Shown piece by piece: positions 53,258-61,011 of a DNA stretch of 64,000 bases (positions are counted from its first letter, which is position 1; every line of letters begins with the position of its first letter). The stretch comes from Zoogloeaceae bacterium (GTDB taxonomy: Bacteria > Pseudomonadota > Gammaproteobacteria > Burkholderiales > Rhodocyclaceae): assembly GCA_024235675.1 (NCBI GenBank), contig JACKLZ010000001.1, positions 992,001 through 1,056,000 on the forward strand, in the 5' to 3' direction. The notes under the pieces are model-generated. The model ran no database searches, had not been told where the DNA came from, and worked only from the letters and a program-made list of their open reading frames with translations. Made by a program: the position numbers and the translations under genes.

Positions 53258-54592
53258 ATGATCCGTAAATTGCTGCGCAAGGTCTTTCGCCGCGCTGCAC
53301 CGGGCCCGGCAGACGGTCCCGCCCTGATACCTGTCCAGATCCATGGCATTCCGATCGAGCGCGTCTCGCCAGCGGCACGCAAGGTCTGCACTGCCTTGCA
53401 GGACGCCGGCTTCAAAGGCTTCATCGTCGGCGGCGCCGTCCGCGACCTGCTCGCCAATCTGACGCCTAAAGATTTCGACATCGCCACCAGCGCCACGCCC
53501 GAAGAGGTCCGTCGCCTGTTCCGGCGCTCGCGCATCATCGGCCGCCGCTTCAAGATCGTGCACGTCATGATCGGCGCCGAGATGATGGAGGTCTCGACCT
53601 TCCGCTCCGCCCGCGAAGCCGACGCCAGCTCGACCGATGAGCACGGCCGCATCCTGCACGACAACGTCTTCGGCTCGCAGGAAGAAGACGCCCTGCGCCG
53701 CGACTTCACCGTCAACGCGCTGTACTACGATCCGACCACCGAGCAGATCCTCGACTACCACCACGGCGTGGCCGACCTGCAGCAGAAAACCCTACGCATG
53801 ATCGGCGACCCGAAGGTGCGCTATCGCGAAGACCCGGTGCGCATGCTGCGCGCCGTGCGCCTCGGCGCCAAGCTGGGCCTGACCATCGACCCGGCCGCCA
53901 GCCGCCCCATCCGCGAGATGGCGTCCTTGATGGACAACGTGCCGGCCGCCCGTCTGTTTGACGAGATGCTCAAGCTGCTGCTGTCGGGCCATGCCGTCAA
54001 ATGCCTCAAGCAACTGCGCGAAGAAGGCCTGCACCACGGTTTGCTGCCGCTGCTCGACGTGATTCTCGAGCAGCCCATGGGCGAGCGCTTCGTGTGGGCA
54101 TCGCTCGAAAACACCGACGAGCGCGTGCGCGAGGGCAAGCCGGTCTCGCCCGGCTTCCTGTTCGCCACTCTGCTCTGGCACGAAGTGCTGGCCAACTGGG
54201 ACGCGCGCAAAGCCCGCGGCGAACACACTCACCCGGCGCTGTTCGAGGCCATGGACGAGGTGCTCAGCGTGCAGGGCGAAAAACTCGCCATCACGCGCCG
54301 CATCGCCGGTGATATCAAGGATATCTGGGCGCTGCAGCCGCGCTTCGAGAAGCGCGCGGGCAAAGCCCCCTTCCGCCTGCTCGAACAGCCGCGCTACCGC
54401 GCCGGCTGGGACTTCCTGCGCCTGCGCGCCATCTCGGGCGAAATCGACATGGCTCAGGTCGAGTGGTGGAGCGAATTCGCACATGCAAGCGGCAACACCC
54501 GCGAGGGCATGCTGACCGAACCGGAACCGGGCGCCCCGCGCAAGCGACGCCGCCGTCGGCGCAAACCCGCCGGTGGCAACGCCGACGCATGA
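53258..54592 (+). CDS. pcnB: Poly(A) polymerase I PcnB (444 aa)
   Basis: Adds 3' poly(A) tails that target RNAs for decay. The nucleotidyltransferase core shows 'FIVGGAVRDLLANLTPKDFD' and 'RRLFRRSRIIGRRFKIVHVM', which marks it as PcnB rather than the CCA enzyme (the RRLFRRxRxxGRRF pattern). The C-terminus is a basic Arg/Lys tail ('RKRRRRRRKPAGG') suited to RNA binding. Its stop overlaps the folK start (ATGA). Confidence 0.94.
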   Translation: MIRKLLRKVFRRAAPGPADGPALIPVQIHGIPIERVSPAARKVCTALQDAGFKGFIVGGAVRDLLANLTPKDFDIATSATPEEVRRLFRRSRIIGRRFKIVHVMIGAEMMEVSTFRSAREADASSTDEHGRILHDNVFGSQEEDALRRDFTVNALYYDPTTEQILDYHHGVADLQQKTLRMIGDPKVRYREDPVRMLRAVRLGAKLGLTIDPAASRPIREMASLMDNVPAARLFDEMLKLLLSGHAVKCLKQLREEGLHHGLLPLLDVILEQPMGERFVWASLENTDERVREGKPVSPGFLFATLLWHEVLANWDARKARGEHTHPALFEAMDEVLSVQGEKLAITRRIAGDIKDIWALQPRFEKRAGKAPFRLLEQPRYRAGWDFLRLRAISGEIDMAQVEWWSEFAHASGNTREGMLTEPEPGAPRKRRRRRRKPAGGNADA

Positions 54593-55098
54593 CATCGCCC
54601 AGCACCGCTTCCGTCAACGCCTTCATCGGCCTCGGCGCAAACCTGGGCGACCCGGTGACCGCCATTGCCGAGGCCTGCGAGGCGCTCGCCGCCCTGCCCG
54701 ACACCCGTTTCGTGGCCCGCTCGGGCAACTACCGCACTGCGCCGGTGGGCGTCAGCGGACAACCCGACTACATCAATGCCGTGGCCCAGATCGACACACG
54801 CCTGTCGCCCATGGCGCTGCTGGTGGCACTGATGGACATCGAAACCCGCCACGGCCGCACACGCGATTTCACCATGGCGCCACGCACTCTCGACCTCGAT
54901 GTGCTGCTCTATGGCGATCAGCAGATTGCCCTGCCCGGGCTGCACGTGCCGCATCCGCGCATGCATCAGCGCGCCTTTGTCCTCGTTCCACTGGCCGAGC
55001 TGGCGCCCACCCAGGAGATCCCCGGCATCGGCCGGGTCGATCAATTGCTGGCCGCGGTGGCCGACCAGGTGATTGCGCCCCTGCCGCGCGCGACCTAA
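54589..55098 (+). CDS. folK: HPPK, folate pathway kinase FolK (169 aa)
   Basis: Pyrophosphokinase of 6-hydroxymethyl-7,8-dihydropterin. Motifs: 'FIGLGANLGDPVTAIAEA' at the N-terminus, 'YRTAPVGVSGQPDYINAVAQ', and the ATP-binding 'RDFTMAPRTLDLDVLLYGD'. The start at 54589 is set by its overlap with the pcnB stop. Length is normal. Confidence 0.95.
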   Translation: MTSPSTASVNAFIGLGANLGDPVTAIAEACEALAALPDTRFVARSGNYRTAPVGVSGQPDYINAVAQIDTRLSPMALLVALMDIETRHGRTRDFTMAPRTLDLDVLLYGDQQIALPGLHVPHPRMHQRAFVLVPLAELAPTQEIPGIGRVDQLLAAVADQVIAPLPRAT

Positions 55099-55104
55099 GA
55101 TGTC

Positions 55105-55121
55105 TCGGCCGATGCGATCGG
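55105..55121. other. Intergenic hairpin between folK and the deoxynucleoside kinase gene
   Basis: GGCCGAT (55105-55111) and ATCGGCC (55115-55121) form a perfect 7-bp stem with a GCG loop just after the folK stop. No T-run follows, so termination is doubtful; it may attenuate or stabilise the transcript. Confidence 0.4.
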
Positions 55122-55156
55122 CCACCTCCTGAACTTTTCCGCGGGCCCCAACAAGC

Positions 55157-55798
55157 ATGCTCGACAAAGCCAAGTACATCGTTGTGGAAGGCCCCATTGG
55201 CGCCGGCAAAACCTCTCTCGCCCGTCGTCTGGCCCATCGGCTCGAAGCCGATCTGATCCTCGAACAACCCGAGCTCAACAGCTTTCTGCCCAGGTTCTAC
55301 CAGGACATGAGCCGCTGGGCGCTGCCGACGCAGCTCTCCTTCCTCTACCAACGCGTAGACGCGCTCAAGCGCCTGGTAGGCGAAGACGTGGCCGGCCGCC
55401 GGGTGGTGTCCGACTTCGTGCTCGACAAAGACCCCCTGTTTGCTGAACTGAACCTCGACCCGGAGGAATTCGCGCTCTACCGCCGAACCTACGATCTGGT
55501 CGTGCCAGCCCCGACGCCCAAGCCCGACCTGGTGATCTATCTGCAGGCCAAGCCGGACACACTGATCGAGCGCATCGGTCGCCGCGGCGTCGAGGCCGAG
55601 CGCTCGATTACCGCGCATTACCTCGAACGCGTGGCAGAGCGTTACGCCAAGTTCTTTTATCAATACGACGCCTGTCCGCTGTTTATCGTGGACGCCGAAA
55701 TCCTCAATCCCGTCGACCAGGCTGACGACTTCGAGCTGCTGATCGAGCGCCTGCGCGCGATGCGCAGCTACCGGGAATTCTTCGGCTACGCCGCCTGA
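55157..55798 (+). CDS. Deoxynucleoside kinase (213 aa)
   Basis: A dNK-family kinase that phosphorylates deoxynucleosides in salvage. The P-loop is 'VVEGPIGAGKTSLARRLAHR', followed by 'DFVLDKDPLFAEL' (DRS/D-type motif replaced), and the LID arginines around 'LIERIGRRGVEAERSI'. Position between folK and panB is recurrent in Betaproteobacteria. Substrate preference (dA/dG or other) is not clear from sequence. Confidence 0.88.
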   Translation: MLDKAKYIVVEGPIGAGKTSLARRLAHRLEADLILEQPELNSFLPRFYQDMSRWALPTQLSFLYQRVDALKRLVGEDVAGRRVVSDFVLDKDPLFAELNLDPEEFALYRRTYDLVVPAPTPKPDLVIYLQAKPDTLIERIGRRGVEAERSITAHYLERVAERYAKFFYQYDACPLFIVDAEILNPVDQADDFELLIERLRAMRSYREFFGYAA

Positions 55799-55892
55799 CT
55801 CCAAGCCCCGAAACGGTTACATTTGTGCAAAACCGCTTGTGCGATGCAACAGCTTGCGGTTTACTGCGCGCCGAGACTGAGGGAGGTCCCCA

Positions 55893-56708
55893 ATGAGCTA
55901 TCTGCAAAACCAGAAACCCGTCACGCTCACCACGCTCGGCAAGATGCGCGCTGATGGCGACAAGATCGTGATGCTCACCGGCTACGACGCGAGCTTTGCG
56001 GCGCTGCTGGAGCGCTGCGGCGTCGACATCATTCTGGTCGGCGATTCGCTGGGCAACGTCCTGCAAGGTCAGAAATCGACCCTGCCGGTGACCCTGGAGC
56101 ACATGGTCTATCACACCGAGTGCGTCGTCCGCGGCTGTGAGCGCCCGCTCGTCATCTCCGACATGCCCTTTGGCAGCTATCACGAAAACCGCGAGCAGGC
56201 CATGCGCAACGCTGCGCGCCTGATGGCCGCCGGCGCCCAGATGGTCAAGCTCGAAGGCGGCGAATTCATGGCCGACACCGTGCGATTTCTGGTTGAGCGC
56301 GGCGTACCGGTGTGCGCGCATATTGGCCTGACACCGCAATCGGTCAACCAACTGGGCGGCTATCGCGTCCAGGGCCGCACCGATGCGGGTGCGGCACGCC
56401 TGATGGCCGACGCCGCCGCGCTTGAACAGGCCGGCGCCGCCCTCATGGTGATGGAAATGGTGCCGGCCACGGTCGCCGCAGACGTCACCCGCAGCCTCAA
56501 ATCGATGGCCACCATCGGCATCGGTGCCGGGGTGGATTGCGACGGTCAGGTGCTGGTGCTGCATGACCTGATCGGCGTGTTCCCCGGCCACAAGGCCCGG
56601 TTTGCCAAGAACTTCATGGAAGGCGCCAGCAGCATCGACGCGGCGGTCACCCGCTATGTCGATGACGTGCGCAACGCACGCTTCCCCGCCCCCGAACACT
56701 GCTACTGA
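55893..56708 (+). CDS. panB: 3-Methyl-2-oxobutanoate hydroxymethyltransferase PanB (271 aa)
   Basis: The first committed step of pantothenate synthesis. Metal-binding Asp51 ('LVGDSLGNVLQG') and Asp90 ('ISDMPFGSY'), and later 'VKLEGGEFMADTV' and 'CAHIGLTPQSVNQLGGYRVQ', are diagnostic. A GGGAGG site precedes the ATG. An imperfect hairpin (AAACCGC 55830-55836 with GCGGTTT 55856-55862) lies in its leader. Confidence 0.96.
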   Translation: MSYLQNQKPVTLTTLGKMRADGDKIVMLTGYDASFAALLERCGVDIILVGDSLGNVLQGQKSTLPVTLEHMVYHTECVVRGCERPLVISDMPFGSYHENREQAMRNAARLMAAGAQMVKLEGGEFMADTVRFLVERGVPVCAHIGLTPQSVNQLGGYRVQGRTDAGAARLMADAAALEQAGAALMVMEMVPATVAADVTRSLKSMATIGIGAGVDCDGQVLVLHDLIGVFPGHKARFAKNFMEGASSIDAAVTRYVDDVRNARFPAPEHCY

Positions 56709-56727
56709 TCCGGAGCCTGGAACCCGC

Positions 56728-57555
56728 ATGCAGATTCACACCACCGTTGACAGCCTGCGCGCCGCGCGCCGTGCCGCAGGCCGGGTTGCCCTCGTCCCCA
56801 CCATGGGCAATCTTCACGAGGGACATATCACCCTCATGCGCCAGGCCGGCGAAACTGCCGATGAGGTGATCGCCAGCATTTTCGTCAATCGGCTACAGTT
56901 CGGCCCCAAAGACGACTTCGATAAATATCCGCGCACGCTGGACGCAGATTGCGAAAAACTCGAAGCGGCCGGCGTCGCTCACCTGTTTACGCCCGACGAG
57001 TCGGTGATGTACCCCACACGCCAGACCTACCACGTCGATCCCGATCCGGCACAAGTCGCCACGCTGGAAGGCAGCTTCCGGCCGGGGCACTTTCGTGGTG
57101 TGGCAACGGTGGTGCTGAAACTCCTGAACATCGTCCAGCCCGATGTCGCGCTGTTCGGCAAAAAGGACTATCAACAGCTCATGATTCTGCGCAACATGGT
57201 GAATCAGCTGGCGATTCCGGTCCAGGTGCTGCCGGGTGAGACCGTGCGCGCCGACGACGGCCTGGCGCTGTCATCGCGCAACCGCTATCTGTCGCCGGAC
57301 GAGCGCAAGGAAGCCTGTCGCATTTACCAGTGCCTGACGCGCATTCGTGACGCGATCCGCAATGGCAACACCCACTTCGACTCGCTTGAACGCGCCGCCA
57401 TGAGTGAGCTGGCCGCCAATCGCTGGCAGCCCGATTACATCTCGGTACGCCGTCAGAGCGATCTGCAAGTGCCGCAAAAGCCCAATGATGCGCTCGTCGT
57501 ACTGGCCGCGGCACGGCTCGGCACGACCCGCCTCATCGACAATCTGGAAATCTGA
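56728..57555 (+). CDS. panC: Pantothenate synthetase PanC (275 aa)
   Basis: Condenses pantoate with beta-alanine using ATP. 'LVPTMGNLHEGHITLMRQA' (HIGH-like motif), 'FGKKDYQQLMILRNMV' and 'LSSRNRYLSPDERKEA' (KMSKS-like motif) are seen. It begins 19 bases after panB with GGAG 12 bases upstream. panD is not adjacent. Confidence 0.96.
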   Translation: MQIHTTVDSLRAARRAAGRVALVPTMGNLHEGHITLMRQAGETADEVIASIFVNRLQFGPKDDFDKYPRTLDADCEKLEAAGVAHLFTPDESVMYPTRQTYHVDPDPAQVATLEGSFRPGHFRGVATVVLKLLNIVQPDVALFGKKDYQQLMILRNMVNQLAIPVQVLPGETVRADDGLALSSRNRYLSPDERKEACRIYQCLTRIRDAIRNGNTHFDSLERAAMSELAANRWQPDYISVRRQSDLQVPQKPNDALVVLAAARLGTTRLIDNLEI

Positions 57556-57656
57556 GCGCCAAGCGCCTACGGTTGACCTGAGTCAGCCCCCCGCGGGCCA
57601 GACTCAGGCACGATTCAGGCGTCGACTTCTCGACGTCGCCACCCGGAATCGTGCCC

Positions 57657-58058
57657 ATGCTCTTACGCGTCAGCCATCCGGAGCGCCCACTGGTCTACGC
57701 CTGTTCGGGATGCTCCAATGCCGCACAGATAACCAACTATCTGGCCGTCAAGCTCGACCGGATGGGCTTGGCCGAGATGGCCTGCGTGACCGGCGTCGCG
57801 GCCGGCATTAGCCACGTCATGCGCATTGCCCGTTCCGGGCGCCCGATCATGGTGCTCGACGGTTGTCACCTGGCATGCGCCCGCCAGTGCCTGGAAAACC
57901 AGGACATCGTCCCCGATCGTCACCTGATCATGACCCGGCTCAGCCCCCAGATGCGCTACCACAAGGATTACGACCCGACTGAGGCCGAAAGACTCGCCGA
58001 ACACGTCGTGCTCGCTCTCGCCGAAATGCGATCGGTAGCCACCGGGCAACACGCCTGA
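57657..58058 (+). CDS. DGC-domain putative zinc/cysteine protein (133 aa)
   Basis: A small protein with the conserved cysteine pattern of DGC-type (DUF1847-like) proteins: Cys16/Cys19 in 'VYACSGCSNAAQITNYLA', Cys43, and Cys70, Cys74, Cys78 in 'VLDGCHLACARQCL'. These probably bind zinc or a redox cofactor. The biochemical role is unknown. The ATG at 57657 is used; a GTG two codons upstream is an alternative and neither has a clear ribosome site. It lies 101 bases after panC and ahead of the CBS and nor genes. Confidence 0.8.
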   Translation: MLLRVSHPERPLVYACSGCSNAAQITNYLAVKLDRMGLAEMACVTGVAAGISHVMRIARSGRPIMVLDGCHLACARQCLENQDIVPDRHLIMTRLSPQMRYHKDYDPTEAERLAEHVVLALAEMRSVATGQHA

Positions 58059-58095
58059 GACGCTTTTGATTCCGCCAGCACTTGCGCGTTCGACC

Positions 58096-58114
58096 GATTC
58101 GTAAGAATCTTACG
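58096..58114. promoter_or_regulatory. Nested palindromes upstream of the CBS gene (possible operator)
   Basis: CGTAAG-AAT-CTTACG (58100-58114) is a perfect inverted repeat, and the overlapping GATTC-GTAA-GAATC (58096-58109) is another. They lie 42 bases after the DGC gene and 90 bases before the CBS gene, in a position suitable for an operator. The cognate regulator is not identifiable. Confidence 0.45.
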
Positions 58115-58203
58115 GTCTCGCGTGCCAGGGGAAAGCCTGCACTTCCAGAATGGCTTCTGCCGCAGCGAGCGCATCGGACCAATTTCAGGAGGGAAAAGAT
58201 ACG

Positions 58204-58647
58204 ATGACCACAACCGTGAAGCAGGTGCTTGAAATCAAGGGCGCCCATGCCCATGCCGTCACGCCGAATGCCACCGTCCTTGAAGCGCTGACCCAGATGG
58301 CCGAGCGCGACATTGGCGCCGTGCTGGTGCTTCAGGAAGAAAGTCTGGTCGGGATCTTTACCGAGCGGGACTATGCCCGCAAGGTCGCGCTCAAGGGACT
58401 ATCGTCCAAGGACGCCCTGATCAAGGATCTGATGACACCGAACGTGTGCACCATCACGCCCTCGCACACCATCGACGAAGTCATGTCGATCATGACGCAG
58501 AACCGCTTCCGCCACTTGCCGGTGGTCGATCACGGAAAAATTTGCGGCATCATCACCATTGGTGACGTCGTCAAATCCGTCATTGCCGAACACGAAGCGA
58601 CCATTCAGCATCTGTCGAGTTACATTTCGGGCGACATCGCCAGTTAA
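58204..58647 (+). CDS. CBS-pair domain protein (147 aa)
   Basis: Two CBS motifs fill the protein (about 8-65 and 73-130), with 'GAVLVLQEESLVGIFTERDY' and 'HLPVVDHGKICGIITIGDVV' typical of adenosyl-ligand binding. Stand-alone CBS pairs of this kind sense adenine nucleotides or other adenosyl compounds and regulate partners. AGGAGG lies 11 bases before the ATG. A terminator follows, so it is a single-gene unit or ends a short one. Confidence 0.9.
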   Translation: MTTTVKQVLEIKGAHAHAVTPNATVLEALTQMAERDIGAVLVLQEESLVGIFTERDYARKVALKGLSSKDALIKDLMTPNVCTITPSHTIDEVMSIMTQNRFRHLPVVDHGKICGIITIGDVVKSVIAEHEATIQHLSSYISGDIAS

Positions 58648-58667
58648 GACGCGCACTGTCGCACCCT

Positions 58668-58692
58668 ACGGCCCGCCTGGCGGGCCGTTTTC
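58668..58692 (+). terminator. Intrinsic terminator after the CBS gene
   Basis: ACGGCCCG (58668-58675) pairs with CGGGCCGT (58681-58688) around a 5-base loop and is followed by TTTTC. Confidence 0.85.
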
Positions 58693-58831
58693 ATTTCGGG
58701 CACCACCGCCTCCCCCGGGCCACCCGAACACACCCCCGAATGCGCCACCGTACTGATAGCCAATATCGGCAGAACGCGCATAACCACAAGGGTTCTACGG
58801 GAATTCAAGGAGTCGCTTATCCCCCATCAAG

Positions 58832-58845
58832 TTGACTCGCATCAA
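58832..58845 (+). promoter_or_regulatory. FNR/DNR-type box upstream of norC
   Basis: TTGAC-TCGC-ATCAA differs from the consensus TTGAT-N4-ATCAA in one position. Its centre is about 80 bases upstream of the norC start, leaving room for a class II position (-41.5) and a leader of about 40 bases. This would couple nor expression to low oxygen or nitric oxide via an FNR/CRP-family regulator. Confidence 0.65.
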
Positions 58846-58918
58846 TGCCGCGACTCGGGTGTACGCGCACCATGCGCCCCAAGCTGTGTTGTACAGCGAT
58901 ATCCAATGGGGAGGCTCC

Positions 58919-59344
58919 ATGAGCGGTACATTTACCAAATCCATGGCGCGAAACATCTTTTACGGGGGTACGGTGTTCTTCGCCCTCCTGTTTCTCGCGC
59001 TGTCCTTCGACACAATGAAGGAACTTCCAAAACGCGACAACCGCGCCAACTTGACCGAATCGGTGATCGCCGGCAAGAAGCTGTGGGAAGTCAATAACTG
59101 CATCGGCTGTCACTCGCTGCTGGGCGAAGGTGCTTACTTTGCACCGGAGCTGGGCAATGTGTACCCGCGTCGCGGCCCGGAGTTCATCAAGGCCTGGATC
59201 CAGGCGATGCCCACCGGGGCCCCCGGACGTCGCCAGATGCCGAATTTCGGTTTCACTGACAAAGAGTTGGACGATCTCGTCGCGTTCCTGAAGTACAGCT
59301 CCGAAATCAACACCGCCAACTGGCCACCAAACATCGAAGGCTGA
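58919..59344 (+). CDS. norC: Nitric oxide reductase cytochrome c subunit NorC (141 aa)
   Basis: The membrane-anchored c-type cytochrome that feeds electrons to NorB. One N-terminal transmembrane helix (about 12-29), a CXXCH heme site at 61-65 (CIGCH), and a downstream Met (about 107, 'RRQMPNFGFTD') as axial ligand. A GGGGAGG site precedes the ATG. The frame is open upstream but without plausible start. Confidence 0.96.
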   Translation: MSGTFTKSMARNIFYGGTVFFALLFLALSFDTMKELPKRDNRANLTESVIAGKKLWEVNNCIGCHSLLGEGAYFAPELGNVYPRRGPEFIKAWIQAMPTGAPGRRQMPNFGFTDKELDDLVAFLKYSSEINTANWPPNIEG

Positions 59345-59379
59345 TTCCGGCTATCTGACGAAATCTGAGGAGATTTAAC

Positions 59380-60756
59380 ATGCAATACAAATCCCAGGCC
59401 GTCGCGAAGCCGTATTTCATTGCGGCCATCGCGCTATTTACCGGGCAGATCCTGTTCGGCCTGATCATGGGCCTGCAGTATGTGATCGGTGATTTTCTGT
59501 TCCCTGCCATTCCGTTCAACATTGCACGGATGGTGCACACCAACCTCCTGATCGTGTGGCTGCTGTTTGGCTTCATGGGCGCCGCCTATTACTTGATCCC
59601 GGAAGAAGCCGAGACTGAATTGTTCTCGCCCAAACTGGCTCTCGCCATGTTCTGGATCTTCCTGGTCGCGGGCGCGCTCACGATCGTCGGCTATCTGGCA
59701 TTGCCGTACGCCAAACTGGCCGAACTGACCGGAAACGACCTCCTCGCCACCATGGGACGAGAATTTCTGGAACAACCCCTGATCACGAAGATAGGCATTG
59801 TGATAGTCGCACTCGCCTTCCTCTTCAACATCACGATGACCATGCTGAAGGGCCGCAAGACGTCCATCAGTCTGGTACTCACGCTGGGTCTGTGGGGTCT
59901 GGCCATCTTCTTCCTGTTCTCCTTCTACAACCCGCACAACCTCGTGCTGGACAAGTTCTTCTGGTGGTGGGTTGTTCACCTCTGGGTGGAAGGCGTTTGG
60001 GAACTGATCCTCGGCGCGTTGCTGGCCTTTGTGCTGATCAAGGTGACGGGTGTCGACCGCGAAGTGATCGAGAAGTGGCTGTACGTCATCATCACCCTGG
60101 CGCTGGTCAGCGGCATCATCGGGATGGGTCACCACTACTTCTGGATCGGTACGCCTGAGTATTGGCAGTGGTGGGGTTCAATCTTCTCCGCACTGGAGCC
60201 GATCCCCTTCTTCGCCATGACCGTGTTTGCCTTCAACATGGTGAACCGTCGTCGCCGCGACCATCCGAACAAGGCCGCCACGCTGTGGGCCCTCGGTACC
60301 GGTGTGATGTCCTTCCTCGGCGCTGGCGTGTGGGGCTTCCTGCACACCCTGGCACCGGTGAACTACTACACCCACGGCACGCAAGTCACCGCGGCTCACG
60401 GCCACATGGCTTTCTACGGCGCCTACGCCATGGTGGTGCTGTGCATGATCAGCTACGCCATGCCGATCCTGCGCGGCCGTGCAGCCAACAGTGCCAAGGC
60501 GCAAGTCCTGGAAATGTGGAGCTTCTGGCTGATGACCGTCTCGATGGTCTTCATCACGCTGTTCCTGACCGCCGCCGGCATCCTGCAAGTGTGGCTGCAG
60601 CGTTTCAGCGACACGCCGATCTCGTTCATGGCAGCTCAGGACCAGATCAGCCTGTTCTACTGGATGCGTGAAGGTGCAGGTGTGTTCTTCCTGATCGGTC
60701 TCTTGGTGTACATCACCAGCTTCTTCGTGAAGGGCGAGACGAAAGCCGCCGCTTGA
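59380..60756 (+). CDS. norB: Nitric oxide reductase large subunit NorB (458 aa)
   Basis: The heme-copper-type catalytic subunit reducing NO to N2O. Twelve hydrophobic helices; the heme-ligand histidines include His53 ('ARMVHTNLLIVWLL'), the histidine and glutamate of the FeB site in 'WWWVVHLWVEGVWELI', and those in 'IGMGHHYFWIGTPEYW' and 'VTAAHGHMAFYGAYAM'. Lacks the quinol-type N-terminal extension, so it is the cytochrome-c-dependent type with NorC. No norQ or norD follows. A terminator lies downstream. Confidence 0.97.
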   Translation: MQYKSQAVAKPYFIAAIALFTGQILFGLIMGLQYVIGDFLFPAIPFNIARMVHTNLLIVWLLFGFMGAAYYLIPEEAETELFSPKLALAMFWIFLVAGALTIVGYLALPYAKLAELTGNDLLATMGREFLEQPLITKIGIVIVALAFLFNITMTMLKGRKTSISLVLTLGLWGLAIFFLFSFYNPHNLVLDKFFWWWVVHLWVEGVWELILGALLAFVLIKVTGVDREVIEKWLYVIITLALVSGIIGMGHHYFWIGTPEYWQWWGSIFSALEPIPFFAMTVFAFNMVNRRRRDHPNKAATLWALGTGVMSFLGAGVWGFLHTLAPVNYYTHGTQVTAAHGHMAFYGAYAMVVLCMISYAMPILRGRAANSAKAQVLEMWSFWLMTVSMVFITLFLTAAGILQVWLQRFSDTPISFMAAQDQISLFYWMREGAGVFFLIGLLVYITSFFVKGETKAAA

Positions 60757-60779
60757 TCAGCTAGGCCATTAGTCATAAC

Positions 60780-60808
60780 GGGCGGCCCGAAAGGGCCGCC
60801 CTTATTTT
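60780..60808 (+). terminator. Intrinsic terminator after norCB
   Basis: GGGCGGCCC (60780-60788) and GGGCCGCCC (60793-60801) with a GAAA loop, followed by TTATTTTTT. The following stretch up to 61011 has no gene or motif I can support. Confidence 0.92.
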
Positions 60809-61011
60809 TTGCCTGTAGAATTCACATACCCCATGCATGAGCAACATTGTCTTGCACAACGCTCACATAGCGGGCAGAAACTCAAGAATTCAACATTACC
60901 GCCGATAGTACTAACGACATATCACGTCAAAGCACTCACCCGTGCACCGCTGGCGTTATCGCAAAACCTGTTGCAGCACGCCTGCACTCTGCCTGGAGGG
61001 CTCACCCGCCC

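Noticed and set aside
57620..57635. Hairpin CGTCGA-CTTC-TCGACG after panC as a terminator
   Set aside because: The stem is only 6 bp and no T-run follows.
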